From Narthecium ossifragum (Eukaryota; Streptophyta; Magnoliopsida; Dioscoreales; Nartheciaceae): a DNA stretch of 64,000 bases. Made by a program: the position numbers and the translations under genes. The stretch's first letter is position 1, and every line of letters begins with the position of its first letter. The notes under the pieces are model-generated. The model was not told the origin of the DNA, did no database searches, and was given only the letters and a program-made list of their open reading frames with translations. Shown here in pieces: positions 19,608 through 33,143 of the stretch. Location of the stretch: positions 6,529,166 to 6,593,165 of the forward strand of contig OY986967.1 of the NCBI GenBank assembly GCA_963920575.1, read 5' to 3'.

Positions 19608-21690
19608 GTTTCCCTCTTCACCTTTTTCTTCACAGTTTCGTGTGGTTGATAACCTGTTAAACTGTTGATAAAAACATGTTAATGGGTGGGTCTTGTGTGC
19701 AAAATTAACGGATCAGGTCTAACCCGACCCGCCAACCCATGACCCTACCCGTTGCACACCCCTATGAAAAACTGTTATCCTTTATGTCAAAATGTAGTGA
19801 GAAACATCTCTTTTATTAGGTTAAGTTTTGTCGAAGGCATAAACTTGTATTAATTCTTTACTTTTCTATGGCATGAATGCAATTGATATTTTCGGGGCTT
19901 TAGTTTGGGCAAACGCATCCATTCCCTACATCTGAGGCCTAGTTGTAATCCTTTTAGTTTTCCTTTTGGTTACCAAGCCTTCGGGCTCAACTGATAAAAA
20001 AAACGGCTTGAATGGAATTGGAGAATAGATTGTTATTATGTTTTTCGTAGAACTTTTTGTATGCTTATGGTTTGTTACACGTTGTTAACCATTGACCAGT
20101 CAAATAATTAAGGTCAAAATTATCTAACACTCAAGAATAAGAAGATTGTGGTTTAGTCCAACTCTTTCAAACTACGTTCGAATAGAGGTGTCAAGTTAAA
20201 CAGAAATCTGGATTGAACCTAATTAAATAATCTAATAACATTAATTATCAGGATTAAACCTAAGTTAATCTTAATTTAATCTATTGTAAATAAGAAGTCG
20301 TCTAAAACTAATATTTTAATCTAGAAAACAATAAAGATCATCCTAAATTACTAAATCAGAGAAAATATATATCTAAACCTATTGCTTAATTTAAATCTAG
20401 ATTAAGATATGAAAACTCCTTAATTAAGTTAATCTAAAGAAAGTAGTAAAGAAAATTGTAAATAAAACGATGAAGAAAACATCATAGAATCTAATATTAT
20501 ATTATCCATCTAAGAACAGTAATCTAAACTACATTATGTAGAAGAGACAAACTAAATACTAGAGAAACGTATTGATTTCATTGAATAGAACTACCTTACA
20601 TGAACAAGAAACATTCTGAAAGAACAGTAAGAAATCCAGACGCGCAGGCTCTGTGTTTGAGTTTTTCGAGAGAGATTACACAGTAAAAGAAGAAGACTAT
20701 TTATACTAGAGTGGTTGGATAACTCCTACTTAGCACGTTCTCCGCTATCTTCCGTCTTTCACTCTTGATGTGCCGTGTGTTCCACGTTCTCCGATGTTGC
20801 CCCGTTTCTTTCTTCATGGTTTGACCGATGAAGGTTCTGTCAGGTTGATGAGCTTTTCTATTGTTGCTATATCGTTCTTCTTGGTTGATATTTTCTTCCT
20901 GCATCCATCTTCATCGCTCTAAGTTGATATCTTTCTTATCTTAGAATCATCATCGTTCATGGCCGATGACTTCTCTCTGCCCAGATTATCATTATTTTTA
21001 AGTGATAGTTGCTCTCTTTTAACCGATGATTTTTTGCTTATCTTAGAATGTCATCATTCATTTGCCTTTAAAAGTTTGTCGATCATATTTATTACACTGA
21101 CATGGTAATCATTAATTGGTTAGTCATTATTTTAACTAATACATACTAAAGCAATAGAATGTTGGTCCATGTGGGTGTCATGTTTGAGGCAGTTTACTTT
21201 AGTATTTGAGCAATTTAGCTTTTTATCTCTTCTCATCATCCCAGTTTGGTTTATAGCAAAAGCTGCTATGTTTCTTTTGAAGCAATGCACAGAATGTTTA
21301 TGGAAGATTCTCGTTTGTGGAGTTTACATGTATATAAATTTGCTCTAGGCATTTGATGTTACTGTGTCAGCTCGAGAAGGATATGTGATTCAATTCATCT
21401 GAATAGCAAAGTCAATAGCATGCTCATATCTATTAATGGTTGATAACTACCCATTTGGCTAGCTATATGCTGTTTGATGCGTTGTGTGTCGAAAAAGTAA
21501 AAGTTGGTCACTTTCAAAATATCTCTAGAGGATGGAGACGACCCAAATCTATTGAGAACGTGATGATGCATGTCTTTTGTCCAAGGGTTTCAATTCAAGA
21601 CCAACATCCCTTTATTTAATGTTTTACTTTAATGTCTGTCTCCCTTCCCTTTGTTTGTGTCACTACTAGGATTAGCTACGTTCCAAAATA
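19608..21690. other. AT-rich stretch without recognisable genes
   Basis: No ORF longer than ~65 codons has a recognisable motif. At 19710-19765 there is an 'acccgacccgccaac' run typical of decayed transposon or intron sequence in plants. A possible LINE 3' end lies at 19880-20001 (separate entry). At 20640-21060 short related phrases (ttcatggccgatgac, ttaaccgatgat) recur. Nothing else could be named. Confidence 0.6.
19880..20001 (+). mobile_element. Possible LINE 3' end with short A tail
   Basis: The sequence ends '...gccttcgggctcaactgat' followed by A8, with upstream 'aggcctagttgtaatcc', as in many plant LINE 3' ends. There is no flanking duplication or coding sequence to confirm it. Confidence 0.25.
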
Positions 21691-21694
21691 AGTT

Positions 21695-22097
21695 TCAAGG
21701 CTAAAGTATGCATTTGATACTTGAGTTTTCTGACAAATTTTATGTTGTCCTTCTACTTTAAAAAGTTGTAATTGAGTTCCAAAGATTTTTTAATCGGTTT
21801 TAATACATACTCCATCCATGCGTTGTCAATCGGCCTAACGGTGATCCGGTCATGTGTTAGGCACATGACTAGACCGTTCATACCTACCACGAGCCAGTTC
21901 TCTCCAACGGAATTGGGGGCAAGGGTTTTGTTGTCCTCGACGGGGAGCTTGGGTTGCGGCTGTTAGATCTTCGATAATCCGCCACAAAATGTGGAATTTG
22001 ATGCCCTAAATGAAATTGGAGTCCGTAGGAATGGATTCCAGCGCTTTTACAACCATCGAGGGTTAGTAGGATCTATAATCATCAAATGACAGGTAGG
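21695..22097. mobile_element. Probable left end of a third Mutator-like element
   Basis: The sequence 'aaggctaaagtatgcatttgatac', with later 'caatcggcctaacggtgatccggtc', has the same layout as the end at 17007 (a 'constant-phrase' repeat followed by 'cggactaacggc'). It ends at the GTAGG duplication of the Athila-like element. Beyond that element the sequence continues at 37543 into a GRF-finger gene and a MURA-type transposase. It is therefore read as the left arm of that transposon. No right inverted repeat was located. Confidence 0.4.
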
Positions 22098-22744
22098 TGA
22101 TGAGTGCATGAAAGTGCGCTCTGAACAACCTTATAATCATCTCAATTGCAATATCTTCACCCTTAATCAACTTCTTTAGCACTATTTTTATACTTTTATG
22201 TGCTTCACATAGTTGTTTGAAAAATGCAGGAAATTGGAGTTAAAAGAAGCTGAAAAGAGTATATGGATCAAATTTAAAGATTAAATTGTACCTACTGATC
22301 AAGAACCAGATGATGTGTCATATATGGTTGGAAAGCTCTTGAAGTCTAGTTTCTGGAGAATTTTACGGTTTGTGATTCCGAGTTTTCTAGAGGAAGTTAC
22401 AGTAATTTTAGTACCGATGACGCAGTTTGGATGGCAAAAAAGTAAATACTCTGGAAAAAAAAGATCAATCCTTCTCCCTAAAAGGATCGATCCTTTTATG
22501 CAAGCAACATGACAGAACGTATACTTTTCAGATGTTTACAGTAGGATTGATCCTACTATCCATCCTACTGAGAAGGATCGATCTTACACCACCTAGCAAA
22601 GGATCGATCCGAGTCGGGCGTAGCCAGAAATTGAACATTTTGATGAAAAGGATCGATCCTACACCTATGGAATGATTGATCCTATTTTCCTAGTGAAGAA
22701 AATCAACGGTTAAGATCTAATCTGAGGATGGAGAGACTTTGGGC

Positions 22745-22752
22745 TATAAATA
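22745..22752 (+). promoter_or_regulatory. TATA box of the Athila-like 5' LTR
   Basis: TATAAATA sits in 'gggctataaataggactc', conserved with the 3' LTR copy at 36687-36694 and preceded by the palindrome cluster. Confidence 0.75.
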
Positions 22753-23053
22753 GGACTCTTTCTAGGGTTCCAAGGGGGTTTTCTACAGAGCTTTGGAGGG
22801 GAGAAAAGTAAGAAAGAAGATGAAAAAATCTTTATCCATGTCCGAGTAATCCGCGGGCATGGCGGACGGATGATTTAGTGAGGATTAGAGTTTCTTCTTC
22901 ATCATGGTTCATAATTTTAATCTTTATTTTTTAAACTCTATTTATGTATTGGATCTTTACAGATTGCTTTGTGATTAAACATTAATATAAACCCAGTCAT
23001 GCTTCTTTTATGATATTATGATCCCATAGTTATCTCTTTCGATTCTCCTACCG

Positions 23054-25444
23054 TGTCGCGTCCCGACCCGCGAAAGCCCAACCGGGCCGGGCGACGCGAA
23101 CCGGAACCTACAAAACGCGGAAAACAAGCTGGCGAGGGTTCCCTCTAACCTATTGGTCCACCTAACAGTTCACCAAAAGCACCCTCAATTAAAACAACAT
23201 TAATTAGCAAAACCTCGAACCTCAGATTTAAAACTCAAAGTGTTAATATACATATCCTCGGAGAGGGGAAGATTCGAATACAACATTACTCCCGTAGGAG
23301 AGTAACTAACATAAGGGTAAAAACAGTAAATATCGCCACCTCTCAAAAGCCACCAGGCGCCGCCACGCCGTCGCACCGCCAACCAACTGCCCGGTAGGGG
23401 CCACAGAGGAAGAACTGACGCCTGCACCTGCAAAATACAGTCCGGGTAGGTGTGAGCACTAAGCTCAGTAGGGATCTACACTATGACACACAGAAGGAAG
23501 AGGGAAACACAACAGTGTCGCCCTCAAGTAGAACATGCGTGTATACAGGGGTCCCATAACCCCACCGCGTGTTCCTGAGGCCCACGATCATGGTCTTCCA
23601 GCCGGGCTGGTCACATGTCAGGTCACGCTCAGTAGCAGGAAGCGACACTACTGACTCTCAACAGGATACTGAACACTGTTTGGTGGGAAGAGACACCACT
23701 GAGTAGGCAAATCCTCTACTCAAGAGTCTTAGGAACACCGAACACCGGCTACACCTCAGATCCGACTCGAGGCCGACACGACCCCTACGATCATCAAGCA
23801 ACAAGTGCACCAGTCATCTAAGCCTATCATCAAGTTTGACTGGACACTACAATTCAAACCGGGTCCAAACCACCCAACCCCGGTCCTAGGGCTAAGTCCG
23901 AGCTTCCAGCCTCGGGACGGCGACCCAAAGATCACCCACGCCCTAACCAATGCAACTAATGCACACATCAACAATGCATGCTATGACATACACATATAAG
24001 AAGCAAAGCATGCAACAGTATGTCAAGCATCATATAAGTTTACTGGATCGCTGCAGCGGTACTACCAACCGCTGCCAGCCGATCCGCAGCGGGTCCCGGC
24101 ATTACGACGGTACCACGACCGTCAACCACGAACTCCTGCAACGGGAAACAACCCCGAAAACGATGATGAATAGTAAATAATATAATATTATATTCTGAAA
24201 TATAATATTATATTCAAACACCCAAAACCTCTACTTAGGGGCTAATTGATCTCGTCGATCCGACTTCAAACGACGTCGGATTCCAGATCCAACTTAGCCA
24301 TCAGTAGGTGTATATTGCAGGATCAATATATTCAAAATTTATAATCATCCAACGGTTGGATTAACGGGAAAATACAAATCAAGATCGCTAATGAACTCAC
24401 TTACCAATTTAATTCCTGCAACGCAGCCCTTCAGCAAACAATTCATAACAAATCGTACAAAAATCGGAAAATTACGAATGAAGATGGCATGGAAAGCTAA
24501 CGAATAGATCTACAACTCGTATGTTTATCAAAAGCAAAGATCATGTACAAGACGGCCGGAAAACTCGCCGCAAGCCGGCTGTTCTTCAAGAACAGCAGAA
24601 AACCAGAAATCCGAGACTAATCATGCATAAAACCTACTCAAATCTCAACTGATTAACATGAAACTTAAATCAGTTATTCTAATGGGCATAAGAAATCCAA
24701 ACAAATAAGGATCAACAAGATCCAACGGCTAGATCTAGAGAACAACCCGAAACAACACAGTAGGTATAACCCTACCTAGCTGCGCTTTCCTCGGCTGATT
24801 CCCCGCGAGTTCATCACCAACAAGGTTCCAAACCACTTCAAGGATCTTCCTCTCGTTGTCACGGATCCAACGAGCCTTAGAACGCCGAAAAAGATGGTCG
24901 GAGGAGGGAGAACGGAGGAGAGGAAGCTCGCTGTCGGAAACAGGGGAAAGAAGCAGAGCTTTCGAGAGAAGAAAGGAGGAAGAAGAAAGGAGGAGAAGGA
25001 GGAAGAAGAAAGGAGGAGAAGGAGGGAAAGGGGAAGGGGAAAGCCGGGGGAAGGGGGAAAAAGTGAGGGGAGGGGAGGGAAAGTCCTCCCCCCTCTGACA
25101 GGGGAGAGCGACGGCCAACGGCGGCCGTCTTCGCGAAGCAGAAAAGCCACCGACGCGATTCCGATCGATCGCTCCAAGGAGAGATTGATCGCTCGCGCGC
25201 CCGACCGATCGCTCCAAGGAGCGATCGATCGCTCGAGGGTCGTCAGCTGCCCAAAGGCAAGCTTCCGCGCGCCCGAGCTGGGATCTTCCGATCCCGGGTC
25301 CACCTAGCCATTCTAAACAAGCATTAACACAAACAAGGCCAGTGTGTGCACACGCGGGTGTAAAACAAACCAAAAAGGCGTAATTTATCAAATTGCCCTT
25401 GCGGTCTACAACGAGCCACAGGGGTAGAGGGGTAGGTCCTCACA
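23054..25444 (-). repeat. 3' LTR of the Tekay element
   Basis: It is 2,391 bp. A purine-rich track (24890-25085) makes long spurious ORFs on both strands. A cluster of 'gatcgatcgctccaaggag' palindromes sits at 25160-25240 near the U3 start. No clear TATA box was seen. Confidence 0.93.
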
Positions 25445-25517
25445 TCCTAATACCCTTAAAGGAAATCTCGTCCCGAGATTCGATAAGGGTAGGGGTCGGA
25501 ACAACAAAACAGCTACA

Positions 25518-28500
25518 CTAGAGGACAGGACAAGAAGTACCTTGAGAATAAAACAGCTGCGGAAAGTCCTGCCGCATGCGCGCCTCGCGCTCCCAAGTGA
25601 TCTCCTCGGTGCCTCTGTGCCTCCACAGTACCTTGACCAAGGGAATCGTCTTGCCCCGCAAGACCTGATCCCTCCGGTCAAGTACCTGAACCGGCTGCTC
25701 CACAAAGCTCGCGTCTGCCTCAAGCTCAATGTCATCCACCCTGATGACATGAGACGGGTCTGGGTGATACTTCCTCAGCATCGACACATGGAAAGTCGGA
25801 TGCACAGCAGACATGTGCTGAGGAAGATCCAGGCGGTAAGCTACCTCGCCGACCCTCTCTAAGATCTCAAACGGCCCGACAAATCTCGGCGCCAACTTAC
25901 CACTTCTGCCAAACCTGACAGAACCTCTGTACGGCGATGCTCGCAAGAACACTCGGTCGCCGACTGCAAACTCCAACGGTCGTCGCCTCTGATCTGCATA
26001 ACTCTTCTGCCGGCTCTGAGCCGTCAGAAGCCTTTGCCTGATCTGCACTAACCTCTCTGACGACCGTCTGACGATGTCTGGACCGGTGAGTGAAGCCTCT
26101 CCAACCTCTGTCCAGCACACTGGGGAACGACACGGCCTGCTGTACAACGCCTCGAAAGGTGCTACTCCAAGACTGGACTGGTAGCTGTTGTTGTAGGCGA
26201 ACTCCACCAAGGGAACGTGCTCTTCCCAGCTGCCTCCTGCGTCGAGGACACATGCTCTCAGCATGTCCTCCAAGATCTGGATAGTCCGCTCTGACTGCTG
26301 CATGTCTGCGGATGGAACGCTGTATTGAAAGTCAGGAGTGTGCCACCTGCCTCCTGAAAGTCGCGCCAGAACCTGCTGGTGAACCTGGGGTCACGGTCTG
26401 ACACGATAGAAACTGGAACTCCGTATAGTCTGACCACCTCTCTGACATACAAGCTACCCAACCTGTCCGTCGAGTCTGTCACCCGCATAGGCAGGAAGTG
26501 CGCCGATTTGGTCAATCGATCATCGATGACCCAAATCGCGTCATTCCCCCTAGGAGATCTCGGTAGTTCGGTCACAAAGTCCATCGTGATATGCTCCCAC
26601 TTCCACTCATAGTGGAAGCGGCTAAAGTAACCCCGGAGACCGCTGGTGCTCTGCCTTGACCTTCTGACAGGTAAGGCAGCGCGATACGAACTCCGTTACT
26701 GCCCTCTTCATCCCGCGCCACCAGAACTGTCGCCGAAGATCCTAGTACATCTTGGTGGCGCCGGGATGAACTGCAAAACGAGAGTGGTGGAACTCTCGTA
26801 GGACGTCGTCTCGTAGAACTGGATCTGCTGGAACCGCTACTCTGCCTCTGAACCGTAGCCCTCCGTCTGGCGATACTGTCCAGTCACTGTGTTGTGCCTC
26901 CAACACTCTGGCTAGAACTGCTGGCATACTCTGCACTGCGTAGAGGAAGCTGCTGGATCCCCGATCCTCAAACTCGAGCCCCAATTGGCCCGCCGTCTCT
27001 AGAGCCTGCCAAGGTCGCGCTGACAACCCTGCAACTGCTGCTCTGGTGTCTCACCTGTCTGCTTAGCGCGTCCGCTACGACGTTTGCCTTACCAGGATGG
27101 TAATGCAACTCGAAGTCGTAGTCCTCCAGTAGCTCCATCCAGCGTCGCTGCCTCAGGTTGAGGTCACGTTGGGTGAAAACATGCCTCAAACTCTTATGGT
27201 TCGAGAAGACTGAGAACTTCTCGCTATAGAGATAATGCTGCCAGGTTTTCAGGGCGAAGACCACCGCTGCTAGCTCCAAGTCGTGAGTCGGGTAGTTCCT
27301 CTCATAGTTCTTCAACTGACGAGAATCATAGGAAACTACGTGGCCCTCCTGCATGAGGACACACCCCAAACCCTCACCGCTGGCGTCGCAGTAGACACTG
27401 TAACCAACACTTCGCTCGGGGACGATCAGCACCGGCGCACTGGGCAACCTCGTCCTCAGCTCCACGAAGGCTTGCTCACAAGCATCATCCCACACGAACG
27501 GGACGGCCTTTTGTGTCAGTCTGGTCAACGGTCCGGCAACTTTGGAGAAGTCCCGCACGAACCGCCTGTAGTAACCCGCCAGGCCTAAGAAACTACGGAC
27601 CTCAAACACTGTCCTCGGTCTCTGCCACTGTACCACTGCCTCGACCTTGGCCGGGTCAACTGAGATCCCTGCCGCCGACACCACGTGTCCCAGGAATCCC
27701 ACCTGTGCAAGCCAGAACTCGCACTTGGAAGCCTTGGCATAAAGCCGATGCTCCCAAAGTAGCTGCAACACTGCCGCCAAGTGTCGCTCGTGCTCCGCCT
27801 CTGATTGGGAGTAGATAAGGATGTCGTCGATGAATACCACCACGAACTCGTCTAGGAAAGGCCGGAAGATCCTCTGCATGAGATCCATGAACGCTGCTGG
27901 TGCGTTCGTCAGGCCAAAAGGCATCACCACGAACTCGTACAGGCCGTACCGAGTCCGGAATGCCGTCTTCGGGATGTCGCAATCCCGAACCCTCAACTGG
28001 TGGTAGCCGGTGTGGAGGTCGATCTTCGAGAACACTGAAGATCCTCGAAGCTGGTCAAACAGGTCGTCGATCCACGGCATCGGATACCTGTTCTTCACCG
28101 TCACCCTGTTGAGCCGCCTGTAGTCTATGCAAAGTCGAAGGGTACCATCCTTCTTCTTTGCGAACAACTCTGGCGCCTCCCAGGGAGACATGCTGGGACG
28201 GATGAAGCCTCTGCTGGTAAGCTCGTCTAGCTGAGTCCTCAACTCACTCTGCTCTGCTGGTGCCATCCTGAAAGCTGGGAGAGAGATCGGTGCGGTACCT
28301 GGTACTAGGTCGATCTCAAAATCGACCTCTCTGGGCGGCGGAAGCCCTGGTAACACCTCGGGAAACACATCGGTGTAGTCGCACACGATCCTGGGAAAAC
28401 TGCTCTGCTGCACTCCCTCAGAACCGAACAGGGACAGACTGGCCAACAAGGCTGAGAGCTCGCTGCCACGTCTCCCCACACCACAAGCAAAGGAATCGGC

Positions 28501-28830
28501 TGAAAACCGATCCCCTATCAACACAAACTGTGTCCCATCGGGTGTCCAAGCGACCACCCTCCAGTGACCACAGTCGATAATAGCCCGGTATGCTGCTAAC
28601 CAGTCCATACCGAGTATCACATCGAAGCCTGTCATGTCTAGCACCTGCAGGTCTAGACAGACACGGCGGCCTCCAACCTCCAAAGAACAAGATCGGCAGA
28701 CCCGGTTTACCCTGACTGTGCCGCCGATCTGTGAGTCTACAGACTATGCCACCTCTAGCCAACTCGTCTATAATCCTAGCGATGCCACACACATGCTAGC
28801 AATATAGGAATGAGACGCCCCAGAGTCTAT
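25518..28830 (-). pseudogene. pol: Tekay pol (PR-RT-RH-IN-chromodomain), broken
   Basis: The minus strand starts with protease DSGASHSYIA near 28827, followed by two in-frame stops. A long open block, 28683-26968, then holds the end of protease ([15 protein letters not shown]), RT ([16 protein letters not shown]; active site FIDDILIYS) and RNase H ([18 protein letters not shown]). Integrase pieces follow: the zinc-finger region (27026-26742, then a stop), core ([35 protein letters not shown], 26584-26280), a 1 bp-type frameshift near 26305 at the glutamate region, then the C-terminal domain and a chromodomain-like end (VKVLWRHRGTEEITWERE) finishing at 25518. The RT FIDD variant is common in gypsy elements. 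It is non-functional because of at least four breaks. Confidence 0.9.
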
Positions 28831-29084
28831 CAGCACATCTACTAAAGAACTAGAAAGCTGAAAGATACCTGCTGATATTGCTGCGGCTGCTGGTACTGCA
28901 ACTGCTGCTAGTACTGCGGTGGCGGCTGATACAGCTGGACGGTGTCCTGCCGCTCGCGAACTGGGAGGGCAAACACCTACCCCCGCTGGCTGCCTCTGCC
29001 TCTGGGACGCCCCGGCCCGCGTCCACCCCCGCTCCCCTGCCAGGCACCGGACCCTCCACCTCTACTGCCTTGCGGCATAGCGCC

Positions 29085-29990
29085 CTATGCTCCTCGCGAA
29101 GTGCAGTTTCTACGGTAGTGCCCCGGCTGCCCGCAAAGGTAGCAAGTGACTGACGCGCCCGGTTGTCGTCCCAGGTCTCCCCGTGACGAAGCCTGCCCAG
29201 ATGGCCCGGCTGTCAGTAGAAACGGGGCTGGTGGGCTCGGTAGTGGCTGCTGGTACCGCGGTGCACGCTGCGGCCGTCGCTGAAAGGGCCGCTGACGCCA
29301 CGGCTGCCCCCTACCGAACCCCCCTCTGCCCTGGGGTCGCTGCTGTGTACGGGTAGAGGATGCCGGTGGAACTGCCCGGCACCTCTCGTCCATCAACTGC
29401 GCCTCCACTACCAAGGCGCAGTTCAAGACTGCTGAGTGCGTCTGAAAGCAGTAAGAACTGGTCCGTCGCCTGATCTCTGATCAAAGCCTCTGCTCAAACT
29501 GCAGTGCCCTGGCCACTGAATCTGCTGCCACTGCCCCCGCGAAACGAACCAAGTGCGTGAACTGGGTGGCATACTGCTGAAACTCCAGCAAGACCACCAC
29601 AGCGGTCCGCGCGTCGACCGGAGCGAGAACCCCCTCCTCGGCGAGAAGGGCCTCCTCCCGTGCGACCGAAACCGTCGCTGGTGATGGCTCAGTCCGTCTA
29701 GCTCTGACCTCCCTGACAGGTGCTACCCTGTCTAGTCGGGTGGGTCGACCAAGTCGTGCTCCACCCCGATCATCAACCGAAGGTCAGCCTCGAGCTCCCG
29801 ACATCTGCGCAATCACCAACAACAAATGAGCGTCCACTCGTTCGAAACCCAAGACAAAGCATCACAACATAAAGCGGAAGAAACATAACACATCAAAATG
29901 AGCATGCACGGATGTTCTAGACATAGAACTAACCCATTCCACGCTTAATCCCAACCGAATCCTGATCCTAAACCCTGGGATCTACAACCT
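29085..29990 (-). pseudogene. gag: Tekay gag remnant with zinc knuckle
   Basis: A CCHC knuckle CYLCGQPGHYRRNC lies near minus 29144-29103, preceded by an Arg/Gln/Pro-rich segment (29426-29150). Upstream to the primer site only ~580 bp remain, with scattered gag-like phrases in different frames and stops. The usual ~300-residue capsid part is therefore deleted or decayed. Confidence 0.75.
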
Positions 29991-29992
29991 AT

Positions 29993-30004
29993 GCTCTGAT
30001 ACCA
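29993..30004 (-). other. Primer-binding site of the Tekay element
   Basis: On the minus strand this reads TGGTATCAGAGC, 3 bp inside the 5' LTR end. It is an initiator tRNA-Met type. Confidence 0.9.
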
Positions 30005-30007
30005 AAC

Positions 30008-32372
30008 TGTCGCGCCCCGACCTGTGAAAGCCCAACCGGGCCGGGCGACGCGAACCGGAACCTACAAAACGCGGAAAACAAGCTGGCGAGGGTTCCCTCT
30101 AACCTATTGGTCTCCCTAACAGTTCACCAAAAGCACCCTCAATTAAAACAACATTAATTAGCAAAACCTCGAACCTCAGATTTAAAACTCAATTTGTTAA
30201 TATACATATCCTCGGAGAGGGGAAAATTCGAATACAACATTACTCCCGTAGGAGACTAACTAACATAAGGGTAAAAACAGTAAATATCGCCACCTCTCAA
30301 AAGCCATCAGGCGCCGCCACACCGCCAACCAACTGCCCGGTAGGGGCCATAGAGGAAGAACTGACGCCTGCACCTGCAAAACGCAGCCCAGGTAGGTGTG
30401 AGCACTAAGCTCAGTAGGGATCTATACTACGACACACAGAAGGAAGAGGGAAACACAACAGTGTCGCCCTCAAGTAGAACCTGGGTGTATACAGGGGTCC
30501 CATAACCCCACCATGTGTCCCTGAGGCCCACGATCATGATCTTCCAGCCGGGCTGGTCACATGTAAGGTCACGCTCAGTAGTAGGATGCGACACTGCTGA
30601 CTCTCAACAGGACACTGAACACTATTTGGTGGGAAGAGACACCACTGAGTAGGCAAATCCTCTACTCAAGAGTCTTAGGAACACCGGACACCGGCTACAC
30701 CTCAGATCCGACTCGAGCCCGACACGACCCCTACGATCATCAAGCAACAAGTGGACCAGTCATCTAAGCCTATCATCAAGTTTGACTGGACTATATAATT
30801 TAAACCGGGTCCAAACCACCCAACCCCGGTCCTAGGGCTAAGTCCGAGCTTCCAGCCTCAATACGGCGACCCAAAGATCACCCACGCCCTAACCAATGCA
30901 ACTAATACACACATCAACAATGCATGCTATGACATATACAGATAAGAAGCAAAGCATGCAACAGTATGTCAAGCATCATATAAGTCTACTGGATCGCTGC
31001 AGCGGTACTACCAACTGCTGCCAGGCGATCCGCAGCGGGTCCCGGCATTTCGACGGTACCACGACCGTCAACCGCGAACTCCTGCAACGGGAAGCAACCC
31101 CGAAAACGATGATGAATAGTAAACAATATAATATTATATTCCAAAATATAATATTATATTCAAACACCCAAAACCTCTACTTAGGGGCTAATTGATCTCG
31201 TCGATCCGACGTCCAAATGACGGCGGATTCAAGATCCAACTTAGTCATCAGTAGGTGTATATATCAGGATCAACATATCCAAAATTCATAATCATCCAAC
31301 GGTTGGATTAACGGGAAAATACAAATCAAGATCGCTAATCAACTCAATTACCAATTTAATTGCTGCAACGCAGCCCTTCAGAAAACAATTCATAACAACT
31401 CGTAGAAAAATCCGAAAATTACGAATTAAGATGGAATGGTAAGCTAACGAATAGATCTACAACTCTTATGTTTATCAAAAGCGACGATCATGTATACATC
31501 GGCCGGAAAACTCGCCGCAAGCCGGCTGTTCTTCAAGAACAGTAGAAAACCAGAAATTCGAGACTAATCATGCATAAAACCTACTCAAATCTCAACTGAT
31601 TAACATGAAACTTAAATCAGTTATTCTAATAGGCATAATGAATCCAAACAATTAAGGATCAACAAGATCCAACGGCTAGATCTAGAGAATAACCCGAAAC
31701 AACACAATAGGTATAACCCTACCTAGCTGCGCTTTCCTCGGCTGATTCCCCACGAGTTGATCACCAACAAGGTTCCAAACCACTTCAGAGATCTTTCTCT
31801 CATTGTCACGGATCCAACGAGCCTTAGAACACCGAAAACGATGGTCGGAGGAGGGAGAACGGAGGAGAGGAAGCTCGCTGCCGAAAACAGGGGAAAGAAG
31901 CAGAGCTTTCGGGAGAAGAAAGGAGGAAGAAGAAAGGAGGAGAAGGAGGAAGAAGAGGGGAAGAAAAGGAGGGAAAGGGGAAGGGAAAAGCCGGGGGAAG
32001 GGGGAAAAAGTAAGGGGAGGGGAGGGAAAGTCCTCCCCCCCTCTGACAGGGGAGAGCGACGGCCAACGGCGGCCGTCCTCGCGAAGCAGAAAAGCCACCG
32101 ACGCGAGTCCGATCGGTCGCTCCAAGGAGAGATCGATCGCTCGCACGCCCGACCGATCGCTCGAGGGTCGTCAGCTGCCCAAAGGCAAGCTTCCGCGCGC
32201 CCGAGCTGGGATCTTCCGATCCCGGGTCCACCTAGCCATTCTAAACAAGCATTAACACAAATAAGGCCAGTGTGTGCACACGCGGGTGTGAAACAAACCA
32301 ACAAGGCACAATTTACCAAATTGCCCTTGCGGTCTACAGCGAGCCACAGGGGTAGAGGGGCAGGTCCTCACA
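30008..32372 (-). repeat. 5' LTR of the Tekay element
   Basis: It is 2,365 bp, starting TGTCGCGCCCCGACC on the plus strand and ending TCCTCACA next to the TACCG duplication. It lacks ~20 bp of the 25190-25230 palindrome cluster found in the 3' LTR. Confidence 0.93.
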
Positions 32373-32929
32373 TACCGAGTCTCGCGAGACCTTTGCTATG
32401 TATTGCCCGTAATGATAGCTGGTATTATGTATTCTTAGGGATATGGTAAAACAAGGTTGGGACTCTATACCGAGGAATCTTTGTTATGCGTTGCCTGTAG
32501 TGAGAGCCGGTATCGTGTATTCTTAGAATCTGCTAGGACGGAGTTAGGGTTACAACGAGAAGAACCAAACGTAGAAAGAGACATTTATATTTTATCCGAT
32601 TCATAATTCTATATCTTCCGGTTAAGGTGATTGGGATGTGAATCCCTTAACCGAGTATTATATGAACCGTTGGTAGAAGAAGAACCTAAATCCGAGTGAA
32701 GTGATTCCTGAAGCCTACCCTTTTTAAAATCCAGATATCTCTAGTTGATCTTACATTATCATTAAAACCTTTGATCTAATTTAGTTAATTCTTAAGTTCT
32801 CGTTTGTCTTCAATTCGTTGTTATTTGCATTTTGGATGTTTTCTACTTGTCTCTCTGTGGGTTCGACCTCTCTTATGTTGTACAGCACCGCGACCGCTGT
32901 GCGTGACACATTTGAGCGACATAAAAAAT

Positions 32930-32947
32930 TGGCACCATTGCCGGGGA
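32930..32947 (+). other. Primer-binding site, tRNA-Asp (Athila) type
   Basis: TGGCACCATTGCCGGGGA differs by two bases from TGGCGCCGTTGCCGGGGA, the site reported for Athila-group elements, and follows the 5' LTR by ~7 bp. Confidence 0.85.
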
Positions 32948-33143
32948 GACAGTTCAGAAAAGCGCCAGGATCATCGGATCACGATGATTGAAGACATCGT
33001 AGGCGGTAACTTTGTTCCTTTTTTCTTTGAATTTTTATTTCCTTTTCCTTTGTTTTCTTTATTTTTGTTTTACTTTTATTTTGATTTTTAGTTTTATTTT
33101 TACTTGCTGAAAAAAAACTGACAAAAAAAAACTTAAAAAAAGG

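Larger units (their letters stand above)
23054..32372 (-). mobile_element. Degenerate Del/Tekay-type Ty3/gypsy element
   Basis: The element is 9,319 bp, flanked by the duplication TACCG (23049-23053, 32373-32377). LTRs are 23054-25444 (3') and 30008-32372 (5'). On the minus strand the LTR runs TGTGAGGACC...GGGCGCGACA. The order is primer site, truncated gag with knuckle, protease, RT, RNase H, integrase and a chromodomain-like C-terminus. That gypsy order and the chromodomain point to the chromovirus Tekay/Del lineage. Several stops and frameshifts make it inactive. The LTRs differ by many substitutions and small deletions (near 23360 and 25190), so it is older than the Copia pair at 430-16667. 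Confidence 0.92.
22098..32922 (+). repeat. 5' LTR of the Athila-like element, interrupted
   Basis: The two halves, 22098-23053 and 32378-32922, join at the TACCG duplicated by the Tekay insertion and give ~1,500 bp, matching the 1,498 bp 3' LTR. TATAAATA lies at 22745-22752. GATCGATC palindromes occupy 22460-22680, directly upstream of it. Confidence 0.92.

Noticed and set aside
19710..19765. Telomere-like or regulatory C-rich repeat (acccgacccgcc)
   Set aside because: Only a short irregular run, common in decayed plant transposons; no regular heptamer repeat.
24735..25391. Long ORFs on both strands in the Tekay LTRs (also 31682-32449)
   Set aside because: They come from a purine-rich GGAAGAAG-type tract: low-complexity Ser/Phe/Pro-rich or Arg/Glu-rich peptides without motifs, inside untranslated LTR sequence.
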